A stretch of 64,000 bases of DNA from CAZSXU01 sp964610505 (GTDB taxonomy: Bacteria; Arandabacterota; Arandabacteria; JAGLYR01): positions 1 to 64,000 of the forward strand of contig CAZSXU010000011.1 of NCBI GenBank assembly GCA_964610505.1. Direction: 5' to 3'. The notes under the pieces were generated by a model. The model was not told the DNA's origin. It searched no databases and worked only from the letters and a program-made list of their open reading frames with translations. Below, piece after piece: positions 52,183-61,279 of this stretch (position 1 is its first letter; every line of letters starts with the position of its first letter). The position numbers and the translations under genes are program-made.

Positions 52183-52995
52183 TCACCCGCGAATCGCGCC
52201 CGCCGTCAGGCCCGAGACAATCTGCTTCTGGAACAGGAAGAAGACGACCAGCACCGGAATCACCGACAACACCGAACCGGCCATCAGACTTCCCCAATCA
52301 ATGCTGTACTGCCCCTGCGCGTACAAGGCCAGCCCCACCGGGACGGTTCTCATTCGCTCACTGGCCGTCAGGATGAACGGGTACAGAAACGAGTTCCAGT
52401 TGACCAGGAACGTGTTGATTCCCACCACCGCAAGAACCGGCTTCAGCAGCGGCATGACGATGCGGAAGAATACCATTCCCTCACCGGCACCGTCAATCCT
52501 GGCGGCGTCCTCCAGATCCGGCGGCACCGTCTGAAGAAACTGGTACACGAGAAACACGTTGAGCGCGTCCACGAGGAAGGGAAGCGTGAGGGCCCAGTAG
52601 GTGTCGACGAGGCCGAGCCGGCTCATAAGAATGTAGAGCGGCACCATGGTCACCTGCTTGGGAATCATGAGCATTCCCAGCACGGTGCCGAGGAGCACTC
52701 TGGAGCCCCGAAGTCGAAACCGTGCCAGCCCGTAGGCCACCATCGCGGCGAAGATCAGGTTCCCGGCCACGACCAGGCAGGCGACCAACGCAGAGTTGAA
52801 AAAGAAGCGGCCGAACGCGCCCCCCGCCCACACGTCCCGGTAGTGCCGAAGCGTGGGCTCCTTGGGGAGAAGGTCACCGGGCCCGCCGAGAACCGTTCCC
52901 TCCCCTTTCACCGACACCGACACCATCCAGAAAAGGGGCACCAGCGTCGTCACCACGAACAGAAGAAGAGCGAGGACAAGCAGAACCTTCTTCAA
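52183..52995 (-). CDS. Carbohydrate ABC transporter permease (MalG type)
   Basis: Inner-membrane permease of a CUT1 sugar importer, 270 residues with six predicted helices. The EAA loop reads EDAARIDGAGEGMVFFRIVM (about 183-202), with the conserved glycine. The TTG at 52995 is chosen because AAGGAG lies five bases upstream and it begins KKVLLVLALLLF, a normal first helix; the longer frame upstream is made of repeat DNA. It is separated from its partner permease by 585 bases of repeat elements. With anmK and nagZ next, the likely cargo is a wall-derived aminosugar, by inference. Confidence 0.93.
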   Translation of the reverse strand: MKKVLLVLALLLFVVTTLVPLFWMVSVSVKGEGTVLGGPGDLLPKEPTLRHYRDVWAGGAFGRFFFNSALVACLVVAGNLIFAAMVAYGLARFRLRGSRVLLGTVLGMLMIPKQVTMVPLYILMSRLGLVDTYWALTLPFLVDALNVFLVYQFLQTVPPDLEDAARIDGAGEGMVFFRIVMPLLKPVLAVVGINTFLVNWNSFLYPFILTASERMRTVPVGLALYAQGQYSIDWGSLMAGSVLSVIPVLVVFFLFQKQIVSGLTAGAIRG

Positions 52996-53480
52996 CGGGA
53001 CTCCTTCAGACCGAAATCCGAAAACCGAGAGCCGAGAGCCGGAACACAGCAGCCTCGGGCTGGCCGCGAAACTGCAGAAAGTCGAAAGTCGAGAGTGGAA
53101 AGTCGGCACCCGCCATTTCATGTGTCGCTGTTCAGGACTCTCAACTATCGACTCTCAACTCTCCGAATTGCGGCTGCGGCAAAGAGACGCCGGACCTTTC
53201 CCGCGGCAAAAGACCCGCGCAACTGGAATTCGAAAGCCGAGAGCCGAAAGCCGGGACATCTCGCCCCCGGGCCGGCTGCGGGGAGCATTCGCCGGAACGA
53301 TGGCCGCAGCGTGGGATGTTCCAACGCCGCGGGTGACCCCCCTTCTCACCAAGCACAATCCCCCATTCACGCTGTGGCCAAGTGACGCCGAGGGCTTCCC
53401 GCGGCAAGAGGCCCATACTGCAGAGAGTCGAGAGTCGAAAGTTGAAAGTCGACGTCCCATACCTCGGGCTGGGCGCGCGG
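52996..53480. repeat. Second cluster of the compound repeat element, inside the ABC operon
   Basis: The gap between the two permease genes holds copies of the same element as 40141-40860. The segment AGAGACGCCGGACCTTTC and GCGGCAAAAG (about 53180-53215) closely matches 40800-40830. A fuller copy runs from about 53260 to 53415, with CCGCAGCGTGGGATGTTCC and the inverse-type CACGCTGTGGCC, joined by period-7 runs (53005-53045, 53075-53112, 53125-53172, 53232-53262, 53422-53460). The rest of the gap to 53580 shows no gene. It splits an otherwise compact operon. Confidence 0.65.
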
Positions 53481-53580
53481 CGTGCTCGGCGTTTGCAGAT
53501 GCTCTTTTCCGAAATCGACTTCTCCATTTGTCTATTGCTCTGTCCCAAGGGTTCCCCCAATCGTGAGGGGACCCTCGGGA

Positions 53581-54459
53581 CTACTCCCCTACGGCGCGGC
53601 CGAACCGAAACACCCGCAACTGGACGAGCGTGATCACGAACAGGAGGGCAAAGAGCGCGTACGCGATCGCCGACCCATATCCCATTCGGAGTTTGTAAAA
53701 CGCCGTTTCGTAAAGATAGTACACCATCGTGAGCGTGCGGTTGAGGGGTCCCCCCTGAGTCATCACCACGATTTCCACGAACACCTGGAGAGATCGGATG
53801 GTGTTGATCACCACGATGAACAGCAGGATCGGCCGAAGGCTGGGCAACGTGATGTGAATCAACCGGTCCCACCAACCCGCGCCGTCCACCTCCGCCGAAT
53901 CGTAGATCTCGCGGGGGATGGCCTTGAGACCGGCGAGAGTGAGAATCATGTAGTAGCCTACGCTGGCCCACACGTCCATGGCCATGATCGCCGGCAGAGC
54001 GAACGAGGGCTCCTGCAGCCAGGCTTTGCCCCCCGCGCCCAGACTCGACAACAGCCAGTTCAACATGCCGTTGGGCGCGTAGATGTACCGGAACACCAGC
54101 GAAATCACGACCAGGGAAATCACCGTCGGGACAAAGAGGGCCGTGCGGAAAAACCCCCCCGCCGGCGGGCGGGCGTGAAGCAGGAGGGCCAGGGCCAGAG
54201 CGATCCCCGTCGTAAATGGAATCGTCCCGACCGCAAAGAACAACGTGTTCCCGACGGCCTGCCAGAAAGTAGCGTCGGAGACAAGCGCCCCGTAGTTGTC
54301 GAGGCCCACCCAGCGGCTCATCTCGGGCCGCGTGGGACTGAACCGGCTGAAGCTGAGGCCCAGTGAGAAGAGGACCGGGAACAGACCGAAGGCCGCAAAG
54401 GACACGAGCCACGGAGTGCTGAACACCAAGCCCGCCCGCTGTCTGGCCGACCACGCCAT
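53581..54459 (-). CDS. Carbohydrate ABC transporter permease (MalF type)
   Basis: Partner permease of the sugar importer, 292 residues with six predicted helices. The EAA loop reads EVDGAGWWDRLIHITLPSLRP, and the N-terminus AGLVFSTPWLVSFAAFGLFPV is typical of CUT1 UgpA/MalF-like subunits. The ATG at 54459 is preceded by GGGGGAG and lies five bases after the binding-protein stop, so the two are coupled. No ATPase gene lies in the cluster; a shared MsmK/UgpC-type ATPase is probably encoded elsewhere, as is common for this class. Confidence 0.93.
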   Translation of the reverse strand: MAWSARQRAGLVFSTPWLVSFAAFGLFPVLFSLGLSFSRFSPTRPEMSRWVGLDNYGALVSDATFWQAVGNTLFFAVGTIPFTTGIALALALLLHARPPAGGFFRTALFVPTVISLVVISLVFRYIYAPNGMLNWLLSSLGAGGKAWLQEPSFALPAIMAMDVWASVGYYMILTLAGLKAIPREIYDSAEVDGAGWWDRLIHITLPSLRPILLFIVVINTIRSLQVFVEIVVMTQGGPLNRTLTMVYYLYETAFYKLRMGYGSAIAYALFALLFVITLVQLRVFRFGRAVGE

Positions 54460-54464
54460 CCGCC

Positions 54465-55688
54465 CTACTCCCCCGCAGACAGGATGCTCTCCATCTCCGC
54501 CTCTGCATCCCGAAGGGCCTGTTCGGGCGAGCTTCGGCCGTAGAGTGCCCGCTCGAGATGCGTGTCGATGATGTCCTCGAGTTCCACCCACCGCGGATGC
54601 GTGGGTGTCGTGCGCGCCGTCTCCATCTGCTCCAGGAAGACTCCGGCCCCGGGCTCAAGCGGCGGCGCTCCATCCGATGCTTTCCTGGACGACGGCCACA
54701 CCGACTGGACCTCCCGGGCGATTCTCCAGCCCTGCTTCGGCTCCAGGAGAAACCGGGCCAGCGCCAGCGCAGCCTCTCCCCGCCGGGACTCGGCCGGAAT
54801 CGCGAGCATCTCCGCTCCGCCGAAGGACACGTGGCGTCCCTCGGGCGTGTCCGGACGGGGGATGAGCTCCACACCGAAGTCGAGATCCGGTGCTTCCTCG
54901 GGGATACTCTTGAGATTCCAGGAACCTGAGATCATCATCCCGATCCGCCCCTCCTTGAACACCTGGTCCAGCACGGCCTGTTTCTCGACGAGGGAAACCT
55001 CGGCCAGGTCCAGGTAGAACCGGAGGGCGTCGAGGTTGGCCTTCGAGTCGAACGTCACCGACGCGCCGTCCTCGCCGAGAATTCGCCCGCCGCCGCTCCA
55101 CGCAAAGGGCATGAATTTCTTGTACAGCACGTGCCGCTCCCCTGCGTTGGTGCCGAACCCGTAGACGCCCGGACCGAGGGCGTGGATGCGCCCGGCGGCG
55201 GCAAGGAGCTGAGACCAGGTCTCCGGAGGCCGGTCCGGATCGAGGCCGGCCTCCTCGAAAAGGGAGCGGTTCACGAAGAGGGCCCGAGTCCCGACGAGCC
55301 ACGGCAGCGCGTAGACGTTCCCGTTCAGAACGCCGGGCTCCGTCAGGAAGTACTCGGCCGCGAGCCGCTCCGGGGATTCCGGCAAATCCCGGAGCGCGCC
55401 TTCGGCGGCGAATTTCGCAACCCACGTGGAGCCGATCTCGCAGAGATCGGGTGCCGTCCTCGATGCAAAGGCCAGGACGATCTTCTCGAATCCAGACTGC
55501 CAGGTGAGTTGCTGGGACTCGACAGAGAGGTCCGGGTGCCGCGCCTCGAAGTCGTCGAGCACGGGCTGGATGACCGGCTTCGGCCAGAAATGCCAGAAGA
55601 CGAGGGTCGTCCGTTGCGGGCGCTCATTGCCGCACGATCCCAGGAGAGCCAGTGAGGCAACGATCCCGAGATTCCGCCATCGAAACAT
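54465..55688 (-). CDS. Sugar-binding lipoprotein of the ABC importer
   Basis: Extracytoplasmic solute-binding protein, family 1, 407 residues. The lipobox is L-G-S-Cys19. The body follows the MalE/UgpB plan: TTLVFWHFWPKPVIQPVLDDF, then DLCEIGSTWVAKFAAEGAL, VYALPWLVGTRALFVNRSLF, KEGRIGMMISGSWNLK and the C-terminal hinge region. The ATG at 55688 follows a GGGGA site; a GTG at 55700 would add four residues. It is first in the order binding protein-permease-permease-anmK-SpoIID-nagZ. Ligand may be anhydro-MurNAc or a muropeptide sugar, from context only. Confidence 0.93.
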   Translation of the reverse strand: MFRWRNLGIVASLALLGSCGNERPQRTTLVFWHFWPKPVIQPVLDDFEARHPDLSVESQQLTWQSGFEKIVLAFASRTAPDLCEIGSTWVAKFAAEGALRDLPESPERLAAEYFLTEPGVLNGNVYALPWLVGTRALFVNRSLFEEAGLDPDRPPETWSQLLAAAGRIHALGPGVYGFGTNAGERHVLYKKFMPFAWSGGGRILGEDGASVTFDSKANLDALRFYLDLAEVSLVEKQAVLDQVFKEGRIGMMISGSWNLKSIPEEAPDLDFGVELIPRPDTPEGRHVSFGGAEMLAIPAESRRGEAALALARFLLEPKQGWRIAREVQSVWPSSRKASDGAPPLEPGAGVFLEQMETARTTPTHPRWVELEDIIDTHLERALYGRSSPEQALRDAEAEMESILSAGE

Positions 55689-55735
55689 GCGCGTCCCCAC
55701 TTGGGATTTCGAGTTGTTCTATAGAAACACAAAAG

Positions 55736-56010
55736 CCGGGAATCGTAAATCGGGAAAACGGCAAGAGCAAAAGCCATCCGCAGATTACGCAGATGACGCG
55801 GATCAGTGCGGTACCCCGATGCTCTTGTCCAAGCTCAACTATCGACTATCGACTCTCCACTATCTCGGGCCGGCAGCGGCCGGCCCGTGAGCCACAGATT
55901 GCACGGATTCCACGGATTCGAAAACAGCGAAGTGCCATCCGCAGATTACGCAGATGAAGAAACCCAGACTTCCTAGGCACAGATTCCACGGCCATCCCTG
56001 TGATCTGTGG
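55736..56010. repeat. Mixed 7-nt and 9-nt-period repeat region
   Basis: Upstream of the ABC operon, within the 55689-56105 gap, a period-7 run (AATCGTA, AATCGGG; 55736-55775) and another (TCAACTA, TCGACTA, TCGACTC; 55836-55870) alternate with 9-nt runs. The 9-nt units are CGCAGATTA/CGCAGATGA (55785-55810), CACAGATTG/CACGGATTC (55890-55925) and CGCAGATTA again (55937-55965). No gene or clear promoter is visible in the gap apart from the terminator at 56037. Confidence 0.55.
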
Positions 56011-56036
56011 TTGGGATTCAGGGTTCCACAATGAAA

Positions 56037-56064
56037 GAGCGGCCCTGAGATCTCAGGGCCGCTC
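56037..56064 (-). terminator. Rho-independent terminator
   Basis: GAGCGGCCCTGA and TCAGGGCCGCTC form a perfect 12-bp stem around GATC, followed on the minus strand by TTTCATTG. It lies 42 bases past the stop of the secreted protein gene. Confidence 0.7.
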
Positions 56065-56105
56065 CGTACCTGCGTGTCCAGCGCTCTTATCGGGTGGAGG
56101 AAGAG

Positions 56106-56861
56106 CTACCGGTATAGGGACTTCAGCGAGCTCCAGGTCGTGTTGTCGACGGCGGTCACGACATCGCCGGGCCACGTTGCGCCGATGATGCAACCGAACG
56201 TTTCCGTCGAAGGAATCAGATCATCCTGCTCGTAGGAGACCGAGCAGTCTTGCATATAGAGCCGCGCGGGTTCTTCGCTGAAAGTGCTCGCCGCAAAAGT
56301 GAGTGTAACCGGCAGACTCGCCGTATAGGCGGTCCAGTCGCCATAGATGTATGCAAAGGGATACACGTCACAGGTCCCCGGAGTGTTGTTGTCGTCTCCC
56401 CACCAGTCCCTGATCCTCACTCGCGTGCCGGTCTCGTCGCACCCGCCGTACAGGCCTCCCCAGCTCGTGATCCCGCCGCCCGACATGATGTCACCCTGGG
56501 TCAACGCCTCCTCGCCGGTCGTACCTGTGTATTCGTCCGGTTCCCAGGCAATCGAAGGCGTGGGGCTCGTACCCCGATCCGACGGCCACCCCTCGATGGC
56601 GAACTCAATTCCTGAGAGGCCATTGATGTTGTAAGCGCACAGAACCACGTATACGGAATAGCTGGCTGCCGCCAGCTCGACGGGCGTCAGATCCTGGTTC
56701 ATATCGGCTATGGACATGGGAGTGAAGTCATCCGCGAAATAGAGGAAATCCGTGGACGCAACGAGGTGCATACACAGCCTTCCGTCCGGGTTATTCCCGG
56801 CACCAAAGGCCAACGCCGGCAGCCCCAGCACCAACAGTGAAACCAGAAGCACACGAGTCAT
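56106..56861 (-). CDS. Secreted protein of unknown function
   Basis: A 251-residue protein with a signal peptide (TRVLLVSLLVLGLPALAFGA, to about residue 21). The mature part is rich in Asp, Thr and aromatic residues and has six cysteines, spaced so that disulfides are likely (LCMHL, VLCAYN, GGCDE, GTCDV, QDCSV, FGCII). The segment YNINGLSGIEFAIEGWPSD resembles proteins with periodic surface domains seen in the same kind of genome, but I recognise no family. The ATG at 56861 is chosen for the signal peptide; a longer frame has no support. It has its own promoter candidate and terminator. Confidence 0.75.
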   Translation of the reverse strand: MTRVLLVSLLVLGLPALAFGAGNNPDGRLCMHLVASTDFLYFADDFTPMSIADMNQDLTPVELAAASYSVYVVLCAYNINGLSGIEFAIEGWPSDRGTSPTPSIAWEPDEYTGTTGEEALTQGDIMSGGGITSWGGLYGGCDETGTRVRIRDWWGDDNNTPGTCDVYPFAYIYGDWTAYTASLPVTLTFAASTFSEEPARLYMQDCSVSYEQDDLIPSTETFGCIIGATWPGDVVTAVDNTTWSSLKSLYR

Positions 56862-56984
56862 GACGACACCCCTTTCCGGAAACCAGACCCCGCAGGCCGG
56901 TCTAACTTCAGAAACACCCCCCTCGCCCGGAGCCGCCAGGCGATCTCCGAACGCTTTCAATCGCTTACTCCTCCAACCGACGCT

Positions 56985-57013
56985 AACCTACTAGAGGCCC
57001 CCAATGTTGTCAA
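56985..57013 (-). promoter_or_regulatory. Candidate sigma-70 promoter of the secreted protein gene
   Basis: A perfect TTGACA (57013-57008), 17 bases, then TAGGTT (56990-56985) on the minus strand, leaving a leader of about 120 bases. The -35 match is excellent, the -10 weak. Confidence 0.45.
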
Positions 57014-57090
57014 CAGCTTTTTTCCGGGGAGCCGGAATCCCCAATCTCGCCCTTCTTTGCCCAAGCTTCCCTCTTTCCGATCAAGATCGG

Positions 57091-60000
57091 CTAGCGCATT
57101 CTCACGGCTCTCTTGATGTCCGACCGGATTTCTTCGCCACCTCCCCTCGCCTTGATCCGGTAGAGATAGACCCCGTTGGCGACTTCATCCCCCTCCGCGT
57201 CCCTTCCATTCCAGTAGATTCGGTTGTATCCATTCTCACCTTTAGTGCTAAATCTTGCCAAGTTTTTCCCCGTAACGCTGAAAATCCGCAGATCGACCTC
57301 TGCCGGGCGGGTGAGCTGAAAGACGAACTCCGTTCCGTCCCGGAACGGGTTCGGATAGTTGGTAAGATATCGGATGTTGAGCTCCGCCTCGACGTTGAAT
57401 CTCACGATCTCCAGTTCCGACGTTTCCACGGCCAGGGTGAGCGTGTAGGAGCCGTCGGTCGCCCCGCCCAGATCGAACTGCATGTGCCACTCTGTACTGT
57501 CCGGATCGAGAACCTCCATCGCGACGTCGGGCATCCACTGATCGGCGCGTCCGACGATTCTGACGGAGAGATCCTCGGCTCCCACGGCCTTCGGCAGAGT
57601 CACCGTGAGATCGACCTCGGCTCGGGGCGAGACGTAATCTCCGTCGTATACGCGGGTACCGTCGAACTGGGGCTCGAAGGAAATTCCCACCTTGAGGGGA
57701 AAACTCCGCGCGAGACCGTTTCGGTCCAGCGCCTCAAAGACGATGTCGTAGGTCTCGAGCCGCACCGAATGGACGTACTCGACCGTCACGACCCGTCCGC
57801 CGGAAATCGAGTCCACGACCGCCTGCGTGTAGTCCGATCCCCGCTCGAGCCACGTGGTGTTCGAATCCTCTCGAATGGAAACCCGCACACTCGAGGTGTC
57901 CACCGCGACTTCATCACCGATCACGACACGAATGTGCACGTCGTCCGTCCCGATTCGAGCCGAGATGAAGTCCCCGCTCGTGACGGGCTCGCCGTCCACG
58001 GTCGCCGTGATTCCCGGCGGCAGGGCGTCGATCGCGAGGGCCGGATCACCGAGAAGCACCCACCGGTAGCCGGGCTCGCCCAGCCCGCCGGCGAGCACCA
58101 TTGCCGCCCCCAATTCGCCCAGCAGCCAGCGCGCGCCCGTGGTCTCTCCCAAGGCGCTCACCCACGGCGGCGAGTCGAAGAAGACGTCGGCGAGCACGGC
58201 CTGGTAGGCTCGAGCCACCCGGTACTCTTCGAAACCGACGGGACCCATTCCGGCGATGGCGCCCCGGTCCGGCAGCAGGAGCGCCTTCTCCACGAGGGAT
58301 TCCTGTTCGATGATGTCGTTCTCGGCCGTCTGGCTGAAATCGGCGAAATGGCAACCGAAGGTGGCGAGGATGAAGGGCCGGCCGGAATTGGTCAGGCGGT
58401 CCTGGAAGTCGTAGCGGTACGCGCCGTTGACGTACTGCCCGTCGTCCACGATGTACTCGTGGGACATGACCTTGCGGTGGCCGTGCCCCTGGAACTGGAA
58501 CAGCAGAACCCCTTCGTTCAGGATGTCGAAGAGCGCCGGCGTCAGAGAATCCCTCACCACGGTCCTCATGCATCCCAACGGATCGGCCTCTTCCGGATTG
58601 AAACAGAGGGGGTGCCACCCGTCGGATTGAGACACACCCGTGTACTCGCTCATGTAGAATCCGATCGTGTCGAGCCGGGCGCCCGTGGATGCCGCAGCGG
58701 CGGCCAGGCTGTATCGCGACGCCGTCTCGAAAAGGTCTTCCTGCGGCGCAAGACACCGGTAGGAGATACCGGAGGAGGTGGAGCACTGGTCGTCGCTCAA
58801 GGCCAAAATTCTACCCCGCCATGCATCCGCCGGATCGAACTGTTCATACGCAATCACCTTGTCGACGAGAGCCGCCAGCTCGGAGACGGATCCGGCGGGG
58901 AGACGGCCCAGGTAGAAATCCAGCAGGTAGTCATCGTCGAGATCCGCATACCAGTTGTCCGCAGGAATGGCTTCTCCAACCCACATCACGTGGATGGACG
59001 GCACGAAATCCGGCCCGCTGTCGGGATCGATCCCCCGGTGGTCGTCGCTCCCATCTCCCACCAGGACGGCGAAGAGCGGCTTGAGGGACCAGCGGTCGAA
59101 GGCCCACTGGAAATAGCGCTTGATGGCCAGGGGATGTTTGATGCCGCCGCCGAAGGCGTCGTACACCTCCTCAACCGAAACCACCCGGGGTTGGAGTCCC
59201 TTCTCCCTGCGGTGCGAGGCCAGACGCTCGCACTCGGCCAGGAATTCTCCATGAGACACCAGGAGGTAGTCCGCCTCCCGGGCCCAGCAGGGATCTTCGA
59301 GACTTCTTCGAGTCGCGGGCTCGGGAATCCGCTTCGCCGATTCGGGAGTGAAGGCGACGTACGCCCTGCGAACGGCCGTGCTTTCGGGAAGCACCAGGCC
59401 GTACTCGCCCGATTGCTCTATCACGTGATCCTCTTCGACGGAAACCCAGACCGGATGATCCGGATCGGTCACGTCGATGAGCCGAATCTCGGAATTCGAG
59501 AATCCGTCGACGCGGACGACGCCTTCCTCGAGATCGCCCGTATTGAAGTGGAGATACCCGTCGCGTGCTTTGAGATCTCGAGCATAGCGGACGGCGATCC
59601 AGTCGAGGAAAGCCCCGAACGGAGCTTTTCTCCCGGCGAGGGATTTCTGGCCGAACTGGAAGTAGTTCGTGCCGTCGGTCAGGAAACCCGGGGGAATCGA
59701 ATCCCCCGTTTCGTAGAAGTACTCCGCCGTGCCCGAGAAAGACCGCGCCGCCAGGGTGAGGTAGTCCGTGTCGCCGTTGATCACGCTGGGGACCACCTCG
59801 TGGGGACCACCCTGATTGCCCTGGAATCGAACCGTGAGCCGCGGGATCGAGTCCGGCGCGGGGTCGAATATCTGGAACGCCAGCGTGCCCCCCGAAGCCG
59901 ACCGGAGGGTCCAGTACCACCAGTCCACGTCGCTTCTGGGAGGCAACCCGTCGAGATCGACGATGCTGGGCGTCTGCCAGAGATAGAGATCTTCTTCGAA

Positions 60001-61152
60001 CCACAACCGCTCCGGAAAACTGCGAAGGGTGTCGGCCGGCGTTCCCGCCCGGACGGGAACCGTGTCCATCCACTCACCGCCCGGATCCCCCGAACCGACC
60101 CAGTACACGTTGCGGTCGGCGTAGAGGTCCTCGAAGTCATGAACCATGAAGGCGTCCCGGAAATCGACACCCCAGAAATAGATCGCGTCGGATTCTCCGA
60201 AGAACCCGTCCTGGTCGTCGTCGACCACCCGGATCGGCGCCCCCACCTCCTCGTATGGCGTTTCCCCTTCGCTGCCGTATTCCTTGCGGTACACGGCAAT
60301 CTCCGACAACGGGATCGGCTCGTCCAGACCCTCCAGATCTCCGTACTCGAGGCGGTAGAGCCCGGTCTTCGGGACTTCGAACTTCCATTCTTCCCGGCGG
60401 TCCTTTCGACCCACGGGGAGAGGCGCCGGGGCACGCCGCCACGCGCGCGCCTGTCTTGCGTTGACGACCACCCGAGCGTAGATCCCTTCCCAGAGCGGTT
60501 CTTCCGGCGCACGAGCGGTAAATGCCTCTTCCTTGCCCGGCCGCCATGTAACTTCAAACGTCACCTCCGACGACCACGCCGCCCGTCCCGTCGCCGGATT
60601 CCAGCGGACCGGGAAGACACCCACCTCCACCACCCGCTGAAACCGCAGCTTCGAGGCCCGGCGGACCTCCACCGAGCGCGTCGGGAAGAAGGCATCACGA
60701 CCGTAGATCTCGCCGTCCGGGACGATCTCGTGCCGAATGAATCCGAATCCTTCCGAGTCCCGGGTCCCGTGGCCGATCGGCACGGGCAGGATCTCCAGAC
60801 CCTCCAGACTCCCCCCCTCCTCCTCGGACAGCATTCGGACCTCGGGCTCCACCCCGAACGGGATGCCCACCCGGACCCATCGGACCGGAACCTGGGGCCG
60901 CCCCACCTCCTGCACCCACCCGCATCCCTCCACGGAGATCACGTCACCGTCGCCGTCGGCGATCCGGACGCGATCCACGACCGGAGCATCGAAAGCCACG
61001 GCGACCACCACACCCCCCTCGTCCGAACGGAGAACGCTCGGGGCCCCGCCGTTCGCATCGCAGTACCCGTCGCCCGGCGCGCCGGCCAGCATGAACAATG
61101 CAGCGACCCAGTGAATCCGGATTCGTTTCACCCTCTTCTCCCCGGCCAGCAT
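57091..61152 (-). CDS. Secreted C25 (gingipain/PorU-like) peptidase with C-terminal sorting domain
   Basis: A 1,353-residue secreted protein. A signal peptide covers about 1-32 and a beta-rich pro-region reaches about 600. The C25 caspase-like domain then begins at ADYLLVSHGEFLAECERLA and contains LFAVLVGDGSDDH, LGRLPAGSVSELAALVDK, the catalytic-His segment QGHGHRKVMSH (His890 or His892) and the nucleophile in LATFGCHFADF (Cys934). This order is that of PorU, the type IX sortase, and of gingipains. Beta domains follow, and the end is a FlgD-like/'YPNPF' domain (about 1265-1353: VANGVYLYRIKARGG). PorU itself lacks such a sorting signal in its classical form, so whether this is a sortase or a cargo protease is open. 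It is tandem with the next paralogue. Confidence 0.9.
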   Translation of the reverse strand: MLAGEKRVKRIRIHWVAALFMLAGAPGDGYCDANGGAPSVLRSDEGGVVVAVAFDAPVVDRVRIADGDGDVISVEGCGWVQEVGRPQVPVRWVRVGIPFGVEPEVRMLSEEEGGSLEGLEILPVPIGHGTRDSEGFGFIRHEIVPDGEIYGRDAFFPTRSVEVRRASKLRFQRVVEVGVFPVRWNPATGRAAWSSEVTFEVTWRPGKEEAFTARAPEEPLWEGIYARVVVNARQARAWRRAPAPLPVGRKDRREEWKFEVPKTGLYRLEYGDLEGLDEPIPLSEIAVYRKEYGSEGETPYEEVGAPIRVVDDDQDGFFGESDAIYFWGVDFRDAFMVHDFEDLYADRNVYWVGSGDPGGEWMDTVPVRAGTPADTLRSFPERLWFEEDLYLWQTPSIVDLDGLPPRSDVDWWYWTLRSASGGTLAFQIFDPAPDSIPRLTVRFQGNQGGPHEVVPSVINGDTDYLTLAARSFSGTAEYFYETGDSIPPGFLTDGTNYFQFGQKSLAGRKAPFGAFLDWIAVRYARDLKARDGYLHFNTGDLEEGVVRVDGFSNSEIRLIDVTDPDHPVWVSVEEDHVIEQSGEYGLVLPESTAVRRAYVAFTPESAKRIPEPATRRSLEDPCWAREADYLLVSHGEFLAECERLASHRREKGLQPRVVSVEEVYDAFGGGIKHPLAIKRYFQWAFDRWSLKPLFAVLVGDGSDDHRGIDPDSGPDFVPSIHVMWVGEAIPADNWYADLDDDYLLDFYLGRLPAGSVSELAALVDKVIAYEQFDPADAWRGRILALSDDQCSTSSGISYRCLAPQEDLFETASRYSLAAAAASTGARLDTIGFYMSEYTGVSQSDGWHPLCFNPEEADPLGCMRTVVRDSLTPALFDILNEGVLLFQFQGHGHRKVMSHEYIVDDGQYVNGAYRYDFQDRLTNSGRPFILATFGCHFADFSQTAENDIIEQESLVEKALLLPDRGAIAGMGPVGFEEYRVARAYQAVLADVFFDSPPWVSALGETTGARWLLGELGAAMVLAGGLGEPGYRWVLLGDPALAIDALPPGITATVDGEPVTSGDFISARIGTDDVHIRVVIGDEVAVDTSSVRVSIREDSNTTWLERGSDYTQAVVDSISGGRVVTVEYVHSVRLETYDIVFEALDRNGLARSFPLKVGISFEPQFDGTRVYDGDYVSPRAEVDLTVTLPKAVGAEDLSVRIVGRADQWMPDVAMEVLDPDSTEWHMQFDLGGATDGSYTLTLAVETSELEIVRFNVEAELNIRYLTNYPNPFRDGTEFVFQLTRPAEVDLRIFSVTGKNLARFSTKGENGYNRIYWNGRDAEGDEVANGVYLYRIKARGGGEEIRSDIKRAVRMR

Positions 61153-61279
61153 GTCTCACCCGTTTTCCGCCGGAATCTCGGTCCGGCGCGAATTGCGGAG
61201 CAGCGGGCGTCACCAGGGCCGGATCGGAACCCGACCCACGAGAACCGATGAGACGCGGGCTCAGACGCCCGGCCGTCTC

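Noticed and set aside
52996..53121. Longer N-terminus of the MalG-type permease and a long frame (to 54874) through the repeats
   Set aside because: These residues are translated repeat DNA. The TTG at 52995 has AAGGAG and starts a normal first helix.
57004..61251. 1,415-codon open frame opposite the first C25 peptidase
   Set aside because: Same shadow effect. Its translation is rich in Arg, Gly and Pro without any domain, and the minus strand has intact catalytic motifs.
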